Assembly (NCBI GenBank): GCA_016840085.1
Contig: JAEOTA010000082.1
Coordinates: 1-48,910, forward strand
Source: Promethearchaeota archaeon
GTDB taxonomy: Archaea; Asgardarchaeota; Lokiarchaeia; Sigyniarchaeales; SOKP01
DNA: 48,910 nt
Reading direction: 5' to 3'
In this document: in pieces, positions 8,408-16,975 of the stretch
How positions within the stretch are numbered: position 1 is the first letter of the stretch
Layout: each line of letters opens with the position of its first letter
Notes under the pieces: model-generated
What the model saw: only the letters and a program-made list of their open reading frames with translations
Told to the model about the DNA's origin: nothing
Databases searched by the model: none
Translations under genes and position numbers: made by a program

Positions 8408-8428
8408 ATAATTACAAAAGTGAAATTA

Positions 8429-8584
8429 TTATTTTTTCAAGATCGATTGGATTACATCAACATCAGCTAAATAAACTACCTTTAGTATAGAATCTGTGGC
8501 ATTATATAATTCTCGAGCTTTTTTGTCTACCTCAATACATGGTATAGCTGTTAAAAAAAATACTAATTTAAGTTTACTTAAAGA
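8429..8584 (-). pseudogene. Start-less coding fragment, about 50 codons
   Basis: The minus strand has an open frame ending in TAA at 8429-8431 that reads protein-like: LVFFLTAIPCIEVDKKAREL, then YNATDSILKVVYLADVDVIQ, then SILKK. No ATG, GTG or TTG occurs in frame before the upstream stop (8585-8587). It therefore looks like the 3' end of a gene whose front was lost, perhaps when the sirtuin or transporter genes moved in. The family is not recognised; the layout is loosely reminiscent of small regulatory ligand-binding domains. Confidence 0.3.
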
Positions 8585-8602
8585 TTAGAATAGCGTTAAC
8601 AA

Positions 8603-9880
8603 TTATTTTATTTCACTTAGATTAATACCCTTTGTTTCCTTTAAGAAAAAGTAAATAAGTGGTATAATTATTATGTATAATAGACTAAAAATAATGAATG
8701 ATAATGCTAATCCTTGATTAAAAGTAATAATACTACTTATTATTAAACCAACAGTAATTCCAACTGAACTAATTAGAGTTTTTAACCCTGTTCCTGTCCC
8801 TCTTGATTGTGTGGGGATTATTTCTAATGTGATAATGCTTATGAGTATTCTAAGACCCCAATAGGATAGGTTGGCTAAGCCAGCCCCTATGGAGACTACT
8901 AATAATGCACCCTCAGATAAACTTGTGCCAAAAACAGTTATTAAGATCGAAATAGGAAAGATAATAGAATATATATAACACAACGGTTTTCTACCATATT
9001 TGTCAGCTATTATAGCTGTTATAAGATAGCCTATAATTGAGGCCCCCCCCATCACATAAACGATTATATCAACATCTCCTTCAGTTAATGGACTATCTGA
9101 AATGAAATCTTCTCCAACTAAGATAAAAATGTTATTTAATCCAATAATTAGACTTATTCCTAAAATAACTATAAATTCTGTTTTACGACTAGATTTAAAG
9201 ATTCTTTTGATGTTGTCTTTAAATAATTTAGGATGAGATTCAAGAGTGGTAGCTCTTTCTTTAATTTCTAAATATTTTGAAGTCTCTTTAAATGTAAAAA
9301 ATATTATGAAACTTAAGGGGATTCCTAATACAATTGCAAAATAAGTCATACCTCTCCAATTTGTTGTTAAACTATGAAATACAGGGATTAATAAAGCACC
9401 AACTACACCTCCAATTAAGACAAGATTAGTATAAAAAGCCCTCTTTTCAGCAGGACTTTCTTCATTGATATAAATAACCCAAATATCTGAATTGAAGAAA
9501 AAATACAATAAGAACAAAAAGACAGTATAAAAAACGATATTAGTTGATAAGGCGATAAATAAAGAGCATATTCCCATTCCAAAAACAGTAAAGACTAAGA
9601 GTATTTTTCTTCCAATTTTATCTGCTAAGTATTGATTTAATAACACAAAATACATACCAAATGTTGCTATTGCTACAAATATTTGATAAAAAGAAATTGC
9701 TGCATTTTCAGTAAGATTTGAGAAGAATTCTCCAGATATAGATGAGACAACTACGTTAAGACTATTAGTTGTATATGTATCTAATATTTCTACAAATATC
9801 AAGATAAATATCATGTATTTAAAATATGATGACGTTTTCGATCTTTTATTTCCAGTTTTAATATCGTTCATAGTCATCAC
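8603..9880 (-). CDS. MFS transporter
   Basis: A 425-residue integral membrane protein of the major facilitator superfamily with about 12 predicted membrane spans. The loop between spans 2 and 3 carries the family motif in LADKIGRKILLVF, and the matching loop in the second half reads IADKYGRKPLCYIY. The central cytoplasmic loop (about 200-235) is basic, followed by the second six-span bundle. SPAEKRAFYTNLV and PTQSRGTGTG correspond to the loop after span 4 and its second-half equivalent in sugar-porter and metabolite:H+ symporter branches. The substrate cannot be told. The start is ATG at 9880; an alternative ATG follows two codons later. It stands alone on the minus strand. Confidence 0.88.
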   Translation of the reverse strand: MMTMNDIKTGNKRSKTSSYFKYMIFILIFVEILDTYTTNSLNVVVSSISGEFFSNLTENAAISFYQIFVAIATFGMYFVLLNQYLADKIGRKILLVFTVFGMGICSLFIALSTNIVFYTVFLFLLYFFFNSDIWVIYINEESPAEKRAFYTNLVLIGGVVGALLIPVFHSLTTNWRGMTYFAIVLGIPLSFIIFFTFKETSKYLEIKERATTLESHPKLFKDNIKRIFKSSRKTEFIVILGISLIIGLNNIFILVGEDFISDSPLTEGDVDIIVYVMGGASIIGYLITAIIADKYGRKPLCYIYSIIFPISILITVFGTSLSEGALLVVSIGAGLANLSYWGLRILISIITLEIIPTQSRGTGTGLKTLISSVGITVGLIISSIITFNQGLALSFIIFSLLYIIIIPLIYFFLKETKGINLSEIK

Positions 9881-10130
9881 GGGCTTAATGAAAAAATTGG
9901 TGAGATTTTTATGTTAATATTAAAAATTATTTCAATTTTATGAGTAGAGTTAAATTTTAATAATTAATAAAGTCTATAAGAATTTTTAATTTAATTCAAG
10001 AAATGAGTTTAGAGAAAGGAGTAGTTTATATATTTTAATTTAAATAAAAGATCGAACTTTTAATTAAGAAAAGTTTCGAATAGTTTTAATTAAATACTTT
10101 TGTATTACTTAAAATTTAAATATTAAATAT

Positions 10131-10559
10131 TTGATAAAACAACTAATAGGAATAGGGTTGAGTATTATCTTATCGTATACTATTAAGTTTGATTGGGAAG
10201 CTTTAAAAAATACTGAAAAAGAATATAAAAACATCGAATTTTCAACAGAAAAATCAGAGTTAATTCAAGAATTATCAAATGTTTTATGTGAGATTATAAA
10301 AATTCCAGAATTAGCAATGAGAGGCATAATTTATAAAGCTATATCAGATTGGCAAATTAAAAATAATAAAGTAATTAGAGATATAGAAAAAATGCCTATA
10401 GGGAAAAGATTAAACTCCTTTAAAGAGATTTTTAATATTGGCAGAAGAATATTGAAGAATATGGTAAATGATCCTATTCCGCAATGTGATATAATGATAG
10501 ATATCGCATTTGAAAGAGCGTTTAAGATTTATCTTAGATTTATTAATCAAAATCTTTGA
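10131..10559 (+). CDS. Hypothetical helical protein
   Basis: A 142-residue protein with no family I recognise. It begins at a TTG codon; no ATG occurs early in the frame, so the exact start is uncertain. The first 18 residues are hydrophobic (IKQLIGIGLSIILSYTI) and could be a membrane anchor or uncleaved signal. The rest is mostly helical with alternating charged and hydrophobic residues: SELIQELSNVLCEIIKIPEL, then a loop with MPIGKRLNSFKEIFNIGRRI. Cysteines at about 52 and 123 do not form a metal motif. It is convergent with the PHP-domain gene and has no operon partner. Confidence 0.55.
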   Translation: MIKQLIGIGLSIILSYTIKFDWEALKNTEKEYKNIEFSTEKSELIQELSNVLCEIIKIPELAMRGIIYKAISDWQIKNNKVIRDIEKMPIGKRLNSFKEIFNIGRRILKNMVNDPIPQCDIMIDIAFERAFKIYLRFINQNL

Positions 10560-10623
10560 TAATTAAAATTAATAGATAAACTTCTTTTTACTTTTAATTA
10601 TATTGAATCAGTAAGAAATTTCA

Positions 10624-11346
10624 TTATAATTTTAATTTATTAATGAGTATTTGAAAATTATTCTCTAAATTGTAATATTTTATCATGTCAAGTGGTTCAT
10701 CAATATTATCTAAGTTTTTGATATTATGTGTGTCGCACCCTATTGCCACAGGGATATTGTTTTCTTTTAATTTCTCAAAAAAAAGTTTATTTTGGAGAGA
10801 GTAATAGGTAGAATAACTTGAGTTAAACTCAAAATAGATATTATTTTCTTTTAGGAAATTAATCAAAATATCAAGATTTCCGTGAATAAAGTAAGAAGGG
10901 TCAAAATGTGCCAAACCTAAAATAGGAAATTCATTTAATGGCTTAAAACATCTCTTCCAAAATTGAATAATATCCCTAAGAAACCCGATAGCTTCAAAAG
11001 TATCAAGATATTCGAATAACATTAAATTAAATTTCTCTGGTTCTATATATTTCTTTATAAATCCTTCAGAACTTGAAAGATCTATTTCAATCCCTTTAAA
11101 AAGAGTTAATTCTTTATCATTTTTATTTAAATAATTTTGACAATTTGAAATTGTATTTAAGTATTCTTCTATCTTTATATTATCTTTTAATTTAGAAACC
11201 CATGATTTCCATGAATCTGTAAAGTGATCAGTGATAGCAATATAATCTAATTTTAATTTTAATGATTTTTTAATAATTTGTTCGATGGAATTTTTCCCAT
11301 CCGAAAAACTCGAATGGATATGAAGATTAATCCTTGGAAAAGTCAT
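10624..11346 (-). CDS. PHP-domain metal-dependent phosphoesterase
   Basis: A 240-residue protein of the PHP superfamily (histidinol-phosphatase HisJ and PolX-type hydrolases), which use a cluster of metal ions to cleave phosphate esters. Ligand motifs appear in order: NLHIHSSFSDG (H8, H10, D16), ITDHF (D/H, about 39-41), KGIEIDLS (E/D, about 84), LGLAHFDPSYFIHGN (His, about 147), YFEFNSS and VAIGCDTHN (D/H near 205). The catalytic set looks complete. Length fits a stand-alone PHP phosphatase. No histidine-biosynthesis gene is nearby, so histidinol phosphate as substrate is not supported. The start is ATG at 11346. Confidence 0.83.
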   Translation of the reverse strand: MTFPRINLHIHSSFSDGKNSIEQIIKKSLKLKLDYIAITDHFTDSWKSWVSKLKDNIKIEEYLNTISNCQNYLNKNDKELTLFKGIEIDLSSSEGFIKKYIEPEKFNLMLFEYLDTFEAIGFLRDIIQFWKRCFKPLNEFPILGLAHFDPSYFIHGNLDILINFLKENNIYFEFNSSYSTYYSLQNKLFFEKLKENNIPVAIGCDTHNIKNLDNIDEPLDMIKYYNLENNFQILINKLKL

Positions 11347-11452
11347 TTTGTGAAATTTTAAGATTTAAAAATAAAGTTCAAAGAGAATTAGTTATTTAAA
11401 GAATAAATTTTTAAAGATTTTTTCTTATTAAAAATAATTTCAATAGTATTAT

Positions 11453-13336
11453 TTATATTCCAAGTGTTCTTGTTTCTCGATTTCTATATAAGCATAATGG
11501 TCCACTAAACAAGAGTGTTATACCAAAGAAAACAAGAATCGATATAAAAAGATATTCTCCAGTAGTTTGCGACACTATTGTATTCCCAAATGAGAGACTT
11601 TCTATAGAAAGAATGTCCATTGCAAAGAATGAGATTAATATAAAAATAAATAATGAAGAGATTATTTGAACAATACCTATTATAAAATTTATATAATAAA
11701 TCAACCTGGCTTTAGTTTTCTTTAGTTCAATAATGCGACCAATTCCAATATCAATAGCAACTTCATCTTTGTTGATTTTTTTAATAAAGAAATATACTAC
11801 TTCTTTAAGAGGGATAATATCAAAAAAAACAGAACCTATGGCAAAAAGCAATATAAATATTAAAATCCTTGATAAAATATAGCTAAAAATTGATGGAAAT
11901 CCTTGAACGGGAGAATTTAAAACACTACAATTGTTTATAATCCATAAGAAAATTCCTACAAGAATTATTGCGAAAAATTTTAATCCAGCTAATGTTAACG
12001 TAATTGAATGACGATCTGCTATTGTTAATAAATAATATGTTATTCCAATAACAAAAATAATCAATCCAAGAATCACAGCGTTTGGATTGAGAACAAAAGC
12101 CAAAATTAAACAGCTAGAACCGACAATTACTGGTAAATATGGGAAGAATGGTGCTTTAAAAGGACGATCCAATTCTTTCCTTTTATATCTCAAGCTAACT
12201 GCAGCGAAATTGACAAATGCTAATCCAATGAAATAAATGAATGTTGTAATATTAGCTGTAAATCCAATATTCGCAAAAAGTATTGCTAAAATTGTAAAGA
12301 TTATCGCGATAATAGTACTGACTATTAACACTAAGGTAGGAACATTTGTTTTTTTGCTTACTTTTAATAATTTTTTTGATACATAATGATCTCTTGCGAG
12401 AGCATGCATTACTGCTACAGAAGACCCTAAAGCGGCATTCATCGCTATAAAAGTTGAAATGGTTGCTGCAATTCCCATTAGCAAATATCCTGGAAAGCCT
12501 AAAATATCATTCATTACTAATGCTAATAAAATAGGAGAGTCTTCTAACCCTGTTGTATCATTGCCAATATTAATCATTACTACGATTGTTATAGATAAAT
12601 AAATAAACATTGTTATTAATATTGCAAAAATGTTAGTTTTAGGAATGTTTTTTGAGGGATTTTTCAAGTCTGCATTTATATAAGCTAAATTTGAGGTAAT
12701 ACTTGTAAAAAAAATAAATAACATTGAAAACATTAAAATAACACTAAAGAAATTTGTTTCAGAATATAGAAAACTTGGATCATATCCAGAGATATTGGTA
12801 GTAGGAGCAATAAAAAGCCCTGAAACGATAAAAATTCCGAAAATAATTAGTAATATAATCGTTAAAGAAATAAGAGATCGTAATGCTATCTTTTGAGTCC
12901 TAAAGACAACAATCGCTGTAAAAAGTATTGATATAATTGCAATTGCAATAAATAAGTTTTTAATCAAGGGAAAAGGAAAGAAAGCTTCAATTACGATAGC
13001 AAATGCTTGAGCTGAAAATGAGAATGTTGCTATATTAGCGACCCATAAAAAAAACCCAATTATGTAGGCTAAAAAGCCTCCTAATCCCTCTTTACTAAAA
13101 TTATAAGCTCCACCAGAGATAGGTAAGCTAGTAGATAATTCACTATAGTTAAGAGCAGTGAAAAATATTAATATTCCTCCTAAAATTAGACTAATTAAAA
13201 CACCGGATTTCGCTTCATCAATAGCGGCCCCTAATAGAACAAAAATCGAGCCTCCAATTCCACATCCAATTCCGTATAAAATTCCTGAGCCTAATCCGAC
13301 AGTTCTGGTTGGAGGTATGATTTCTTTTTCAGTCAA
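11453..13336 (-). CDS. APC-family amino acid permease, extended
   Basis: A 627-residue membrane transporter of the amino acid-polyamine-organocation family. The substrate-binding start of span 1 is visible as GLGSGILYGIGCGIGGSIFV, then the span-6 region, and ALNYSELSTSLPISGGAYNF, a typical consensus of the family. About 12 spans fill residues 15-450. The protein then continues with at least four further hydrophobic segments (about 450-615), making it some 130-150 residues longer than standard members, with no cytosolic USP or RCK domain. Substrates are probably amino acids. The start is ATG at 13336. It is preceded by the coiled-coil membrane-protein gene on the same strand, 71 bp apart, so the two could be co-transcribed. 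Confidence 0.85.
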   Translation of the reverse strand: MTEKEIIPPTRTVGLGSGILYGIGCGIGGSIFVLLGAAIDEAKSGVLISLILGGILIFFTALNYSELSTSLPISGGAYNFSKEGLGGFLAYIIGFFLWVANIATFSFSAQAFAIVIEAFFPFPLIKNLFIAIAIISILFTAIVVFRTQKIALRSLISLTIILLIIFGIFIVSGLFIAPTTNISGYDPSFLYSETNFFSVILMFSMLFIFFTSITSNLAYINADLKNPSKNIPKTNIFAILITMFIYLSITIVVMINIGNDTTGLEDSPILLALVMNDILGFPGYLLMGIAATISTFIAMNAALGSSVAVMHALARDHYVSKKLLKVSKKTNVPTLVLIVSTIIAIIFTILAILFANIGFTANITTFIYFIGLAFVNFAAVSLRYKRKELDRPFKAPFFPYLPVIVGSSCLILAFVLNPNAVILGLIIFVIGITYYLLTIADRHSITLTLAGLKFFAIILVGIFLWIINNCSVLNSPVQGFPSIFSYILSRILIFILLFAIGSVFFDIIPLKEVVYFFIKKINKDEVAIDIGIGRIIELKKTKARLIYYINFIIGIVQIISSLFIFILISFFAMDILSIESLSFGNTIVSQTTGEYLFISILVFFGITLLFSGPLCLYRNRETRTLGI

Positions 13337-13407
13337 ATTATCTCATTAAATTGATAATCTCAGTCTAAAATAAAAATTTTTTAGTAAATTTATTATATAC
13401 TGGTAAA

Positions 13408-14862
13408 TCATGATTTTTCTAAATGGAAAAACCCTGAAACTAAAGATAAAACAGCTCCTATCAATAAAAATACACCCATTATTAAGTTATTTATATCACC
13501 AAAATCTATAAAATTAAATAATACTCCAAATGCCCAAATAATAAAAAATATTCCAATACCAATTAAGATACCACCAAAGAATTTTGAAGCCCTATAAATT
13601 GCAGATAATACTTCTAATCTGTGTATTCGGCTTTCTTTATCTCTAATTTCTTTTTCTTGACTTTCTAACTCCGTTTTTAATTGTTGTAGGATAAGTCTAG
13701 AATCATTAGTACTATTTTCAATGGCTTCCTTAGCCCTTGCTAATTTTTCATGATCTGTTTCCATTTGTTGCAATTTTTCTGTTAAGGCATCAAATCGCTC
13801 TTCTCGCTCAAGGTATTCCATATTCGTAGTTTCTATCTTTTGCTTTAATTCTTCCATTCTTTTTTCATTTGCCTCAATCAAACTTTCTTTCTTACTTATT
13901 TGCTCGTTTAGGTTCTCTACGGTATCACCTACTTCTTGAATTCGAGATTCAATGTCAATTAATTGTTGTTGTTTATCAGTCAACTGAACTTTATATTTAG
14001 CAAGAAGCTCTTCATATATTTCCCTTTGTTTTTCCATTTCAGGAAAACCTTCATGATATTCTTGAATTCTTTGCTCAACTTCTTTAATTCTTCTCTCTTT
14101 TTTCTCAACTTGTTCTGTTAACAGATTCTTCTCTTCTTCTTTAGCTTCAATTTCATTATTAGAATGCTCTACTTCAATTTTATTTTTACTTATTGAGACT
14201 CTTAATGTTTCATTTTCTGCGCGTTGACTTTTTAATTTCTTCTCTAACGCTTCTGATTCTTCTCTCTGTTTATCTAATTTAATTTCATTTTCTTGTATGT
14301 CTTGATTCAATTTTGAAATCCTGTTTCGAAGTTCATCTTGAGTAGTAACTTTTTCTTTTACCGAATCTGTTAAAACAATCAAATCTACTTGTCTACTTTC
14401 GTAAGTTTTTACTAATTGTTCATTATTTCTTAGGAGCTCTTTATATTCTTCTTCTAAATTCTCTTTACTTTCTTTAGTAATTTGTAATCTTTCGTCTAAG
14501 TTGTTCATTTCCTCTGTTTTCTTGTTATATTTCTCTTCTAACTCAACGATGGTTTTTTCTATAGCTGCAAGGTATTCTTCTTTATCATCAATTTTTTTTG
14601 TTATGGTGTCAAATTTATTTTGAGCTTCCTTGATATCCTCATCAATTTCCGCTACTTGTTTTTTACTTATCTCTTTTTCTTCAATACTTTCTCCATTCGT
14701 TATCGTCTCTGAAATATCTTCAATAGTATTTTCGAATGTTCTTAATTTTTTATCAATCATATCTCTTGAATTTTTTGCTTTAGATAAAAATTCTTTATCT
14801 ACTTTATCTGTTTCCTTTTCCGATTTACTTTCCTTTTCTTCGCCATTAAATTCTTCTGTCAT
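13408..14862 (-). CDS. Long coiled-coil protein with C-terminal membrane hairpin
   Basis: A 484-residue protein dominated by a coiled coil from about residue 30 to 410, with heptads rich in E, K, Q, L and I. It ends in two hydrophobic spans, FFGGILIGIGIFFIIWAFGV (about 423-442) and IMGVFLLIGAVLSLVSGFF (about 461-479). The long rod would therefore project from a membrane, most likely into the cytoplasm because no signal peptide precedes it. The first 30 residues are highly charged. The architecture suits a tether, spacer or membrane-shaping role. I recognise no specific family; coiled-coil similarity to SMC- or golgin-like proteins is compositional and not evidence of homology. The start is ATG at 14862. 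Confidence 0.75.
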   Translation of the reverse strand: MTEEFNGEEKESKSEKETDKVDKEFLSKAKNSRDMIDKKLRTFENTIEDISETITNGESIEEKEISKKQVAEIDEDIKEAQNKFDTITKKIDDKEEYLAAIEKTIVELEEKYNKKTEEMNNLDERLQITKESKENLEEEYKELLRNNEQLVKTYESRQVDLIVLTDSVKEKVTTQDELRNRISKLNQDIQENEIKLDKQREESEALEKKLKSQRAENETLRVSISKNKIEVEHSNNEIEAKEEEKNLLTEQVEKKERRIKEVEQRIQEYHEGFPEMEKQREIYEELLAKYKVQLTDKQQQLIDIESRIQEVGDTVENLNEQISKKESLIEANEKRMEELKQKIETTNMEYLEREERFDALTEKLQQMETDHEKLARAKEAIENSTNDSRLILQQLKTELESQEKEIRDKESRIHRLEVLSAIYRASKFFGGILIGIGIFFIIWAFGVLFNFIDFGDINNLIMGVFLLIGAVLSLVSGFFHLEKS

Positions 14863-15474
14863 CTTATTGCATTTATAAATATTGGATTTATATTATTTTT
14901 ACCTCATTTAGAATTAGATTTTTAAATTAAAAAGTTTAGTTTTTGCAAGTGCAAATTTGATTAAATAGGTGTCGATTTAAATAATCGATCATTTTTACAT
15001 GTACACTTCTAATAAGCGTCTTATGAATTATACTTATTTTAGATATTTAAATTTTGATCTTTTCTTTTTATTATTTAGGCGTTAGGACAAAACCAATAAA
15101 TAAATTTAAAAACGATTATGTCTTAAAAGGTAGTCTATATTTAGGCAATATAGAAATTTAAATTAAATCATACAAATCGAATGTTCCAAAAACCTATATA
15201 GAGTTAAAAATATTTAAACAATTAAAAAAATTTCCACAGTTTGATCCTTCTTCTAAATAATACTTTTTAATAATTACTTTTTTTAACTTATTTTATTTTT
15301 TAAACCTTTTAATCTTAATTTATAAATAGTTTTTTATTATTTCTAGTAAGATCTTCTTTTGAATAATTATTAAAAAAAATTTAATGGGTAAAGATATGGT
15401 AAAAGCTTTTAAAATCCTTTCAATTTTACGTTTTGATGTAAAAAGCTAAATTTAACAACGATAGGGAAATAAAC
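14863..15474. other. 612-bp intergenic region between divergent genes
   Basis: No gene of any credible length was found. It holds promoters for the leftward coiled-coil gene and the rightward oxidoreductase pair. Two short palindromes lie near the left end (TTTGCA-AG-TGCAAA at 14942-14955 and TCGATT-5-AATCGA at 14972-14988). The remainder is AT-rich with several T-runs. Confidence 0.5.
14942..14988. promoter_or_regulatory. Paired palindromes, possible operators
   Basis: TTTGCA-AG-TGCAAA (14942-14955) and TCGATT-TAAAT-AATCGA (14972-14988) sit 16 bp apart, 80-126 bp upstream of the coiled-coil gene start. They are the only G/C-containing symmetric elements in an otherwise featureless AT-rich gap. 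A role as binding sites is a guess. Confidence 0.25.
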
Positions 15475-16953
15475 ATGATTAATTCATCAATAAAATCTAA
15501 ATTAAAAGGGATCGTCGGAGAAAAATATATAACAGATGATCCAGTCGAGTTATATTGTTATTCTCATGATTTTGTGAGTCGAGCCTTAAGTTGGATGAAT
15601 AGAGATTATAATTTAACGCCTGATCTAGTGATTAAACCACTAAATACTGATCAAGTTAAAGAAATTATAGATATTGCGAATAACGAGCATTTAGAGATCA
15701 TCCCAAGGGGAGCAGGAACAAGTTATGGTGGTCAATTTCTGCCGATTAAAGGGGGTGTAATTTTAGATTTTAATCGAATGAACAAAATTCTTGAGATTAA
15801 TACAGAAGATAATTTTGCAATTGTTGAACCTGGCGTATTATATAAAGATTTAAGTAAAAGACTAAGGAATACAGGCAAGGGATATTGGATTCCGTGTAAT
15901 CCTGGATCTGCTGATGTGTGTACAATCGGAGGAATGATTGCTAACAATGCGTCTGGAGAATCGGCAATAAAATATGGGACGACTAGAGACTATGTTTTAA
16001 ACTTGAAAACAATTCTCGGTACAGGACAAAAGATTCAACTAGGACGACTTGTAAAAAAAACTGTGTCAGGATTAGACTTGTTAAGCTTATTTATCGGATC
16101 CGAGGGCACATTAGGAGTGATTACTGAAGCAACGCTACAATTTATTGCTCTTCCTGAAAGTTTCATAACAGTTTTAGGTTTTTTTGATTCGATAGAAGTG
16201 GTTGTTCAAATGGCTAAAAAAATTAAAGACTATATAATTCCAATGTCACTCGAAATAGTTGATCAACTAATATTAAGCGGAATGAATTCATATTTATCAA
16301 GATTAACCCCTAAAATCGTATTAAAGGTCGTCGAAGCCGCTTTACTCGTACGCTTAGATGGAGATGAGAAAGTCATATCAGATCATGCCAATTATATTGC
16401 AAATTTAATTTCCAGAAACAAATATTCTTCAGATGTTAAAATTTTAAGAGGAATTGAACATGATTATCTTTGGAAAGCAAGAGATGGTGCTGGCCCGTCG
16501 TTACTTCGCATTATTCGGCCTTTTAGAAATGTAGCGACGTTCCCTCCAGCAATTATGGATTTTTCGGTTCCGTATAGCAAGATTTATAGTTTAATGAATA
16601 AATTGGCTGAAATAATGAAAGCTAATAATTTAGCATTTAGCAGGCTCGGACATTTAGGTGACGGCAATGTACATTTACTTTGCACTATTCCATTAAAATC
16701 TAAAGCTGATATACAAAAAATTAGTGATATTCAAAATGAATTGGTAAAATTAGCAATATCATTTGGTGGTTCAGTTACTGCAGAACACGGATGTGGTGTT
16801 TGGAAAGCACCCTATTTAGATTTGGAACATGGGAAAGAAGTAATTGAACTTATGAGTAAAATCAAATCAATATTCGATCCTAATAATATCTTGAACCCTG
16901 GAAAAATGTATTCTATTAATAAATTGGCACTTTTTCCAACTACCAATAAATAG
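15475..16953 (+). CDS. GlcD-like FAD-linked 2-hydroxyacid dehydrogenase
   Basis: A 492-residue FAD oxidoreductase of the GlcD/D-lactate dehydrogenase family (PCMH-type FAD domain plus linked-oxidase C domain). FAD-binding motifs are PRGAGTSYGGQFLPIKGG (about 79-96), NPGSADVCTIGGMIANNASG (about 141-160) and GSEGTLGVITEATLQF. The C-terminal domain has the conserved WKARDGAGPS, HLGDGNVHLLC and EHGCGVWKAPYL segments, whose histidines and glutamate form the substrate and metal site. The enzyme would oxidise a 2-hydroxyacid such as D-lactate or glycolate. The next gene, 22 bp downstream, encodes the matching iron-sulfur partner, so electrons probably pass to it. The ATG at 15475 has a weak purine-rich leader. 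Confidence 0.9.
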   Translation: MINSSIKSKLKGIVGEKYITDDPVELYCYSHDFVSRALSWMNRDYNLTPDLVIKPLNTDQVKEIIDIANNEHLEIIPRGAGTSYGGQFLPIKGGVILDFNRMNKILEINTEDNFAIVEPGVLYKDLSKRLRNTGKGYWIPCNPGSADVCTIGGMIANNASGESAIKYGTTRDYVLNLKTILGTGQKIQLGRLVKKTVSGLDLLSLFIGSEGTLGVITEATLQFIALPESFITVLGFFDSIEVVVQMAKKIKDYIIPMSLEIVDQLILSGMNSYLSRLTPKIVLKVVEAALLVRLDGDEKVISDHANYIANLISRNKYSSDVKILRGIEHDYLWKARDGAGPSLLRIIRPFRNVATFPPAIMDFSVPYSKIYSLMNKLAEIMKANNLAFSRLGHLGDGNVHLLCTIPLKSKADIQKISDIQNELVKLAISFGGSVTAEHGCGVWKAPYLDLEHGKEVIELMSKIKSIFDPNNILNPGKMYSINKLALFPTTNK

Positions 16954-16975
16954 TAAATTTGTTTGGTGAGTAAAG

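Noticed and set aside
14630..14878. Forward serine-rich open frame of 82 codons
   Set aside because: It is the antisense of a glutamate/lysine-rich coiled coil, which regularly gives such shadows.
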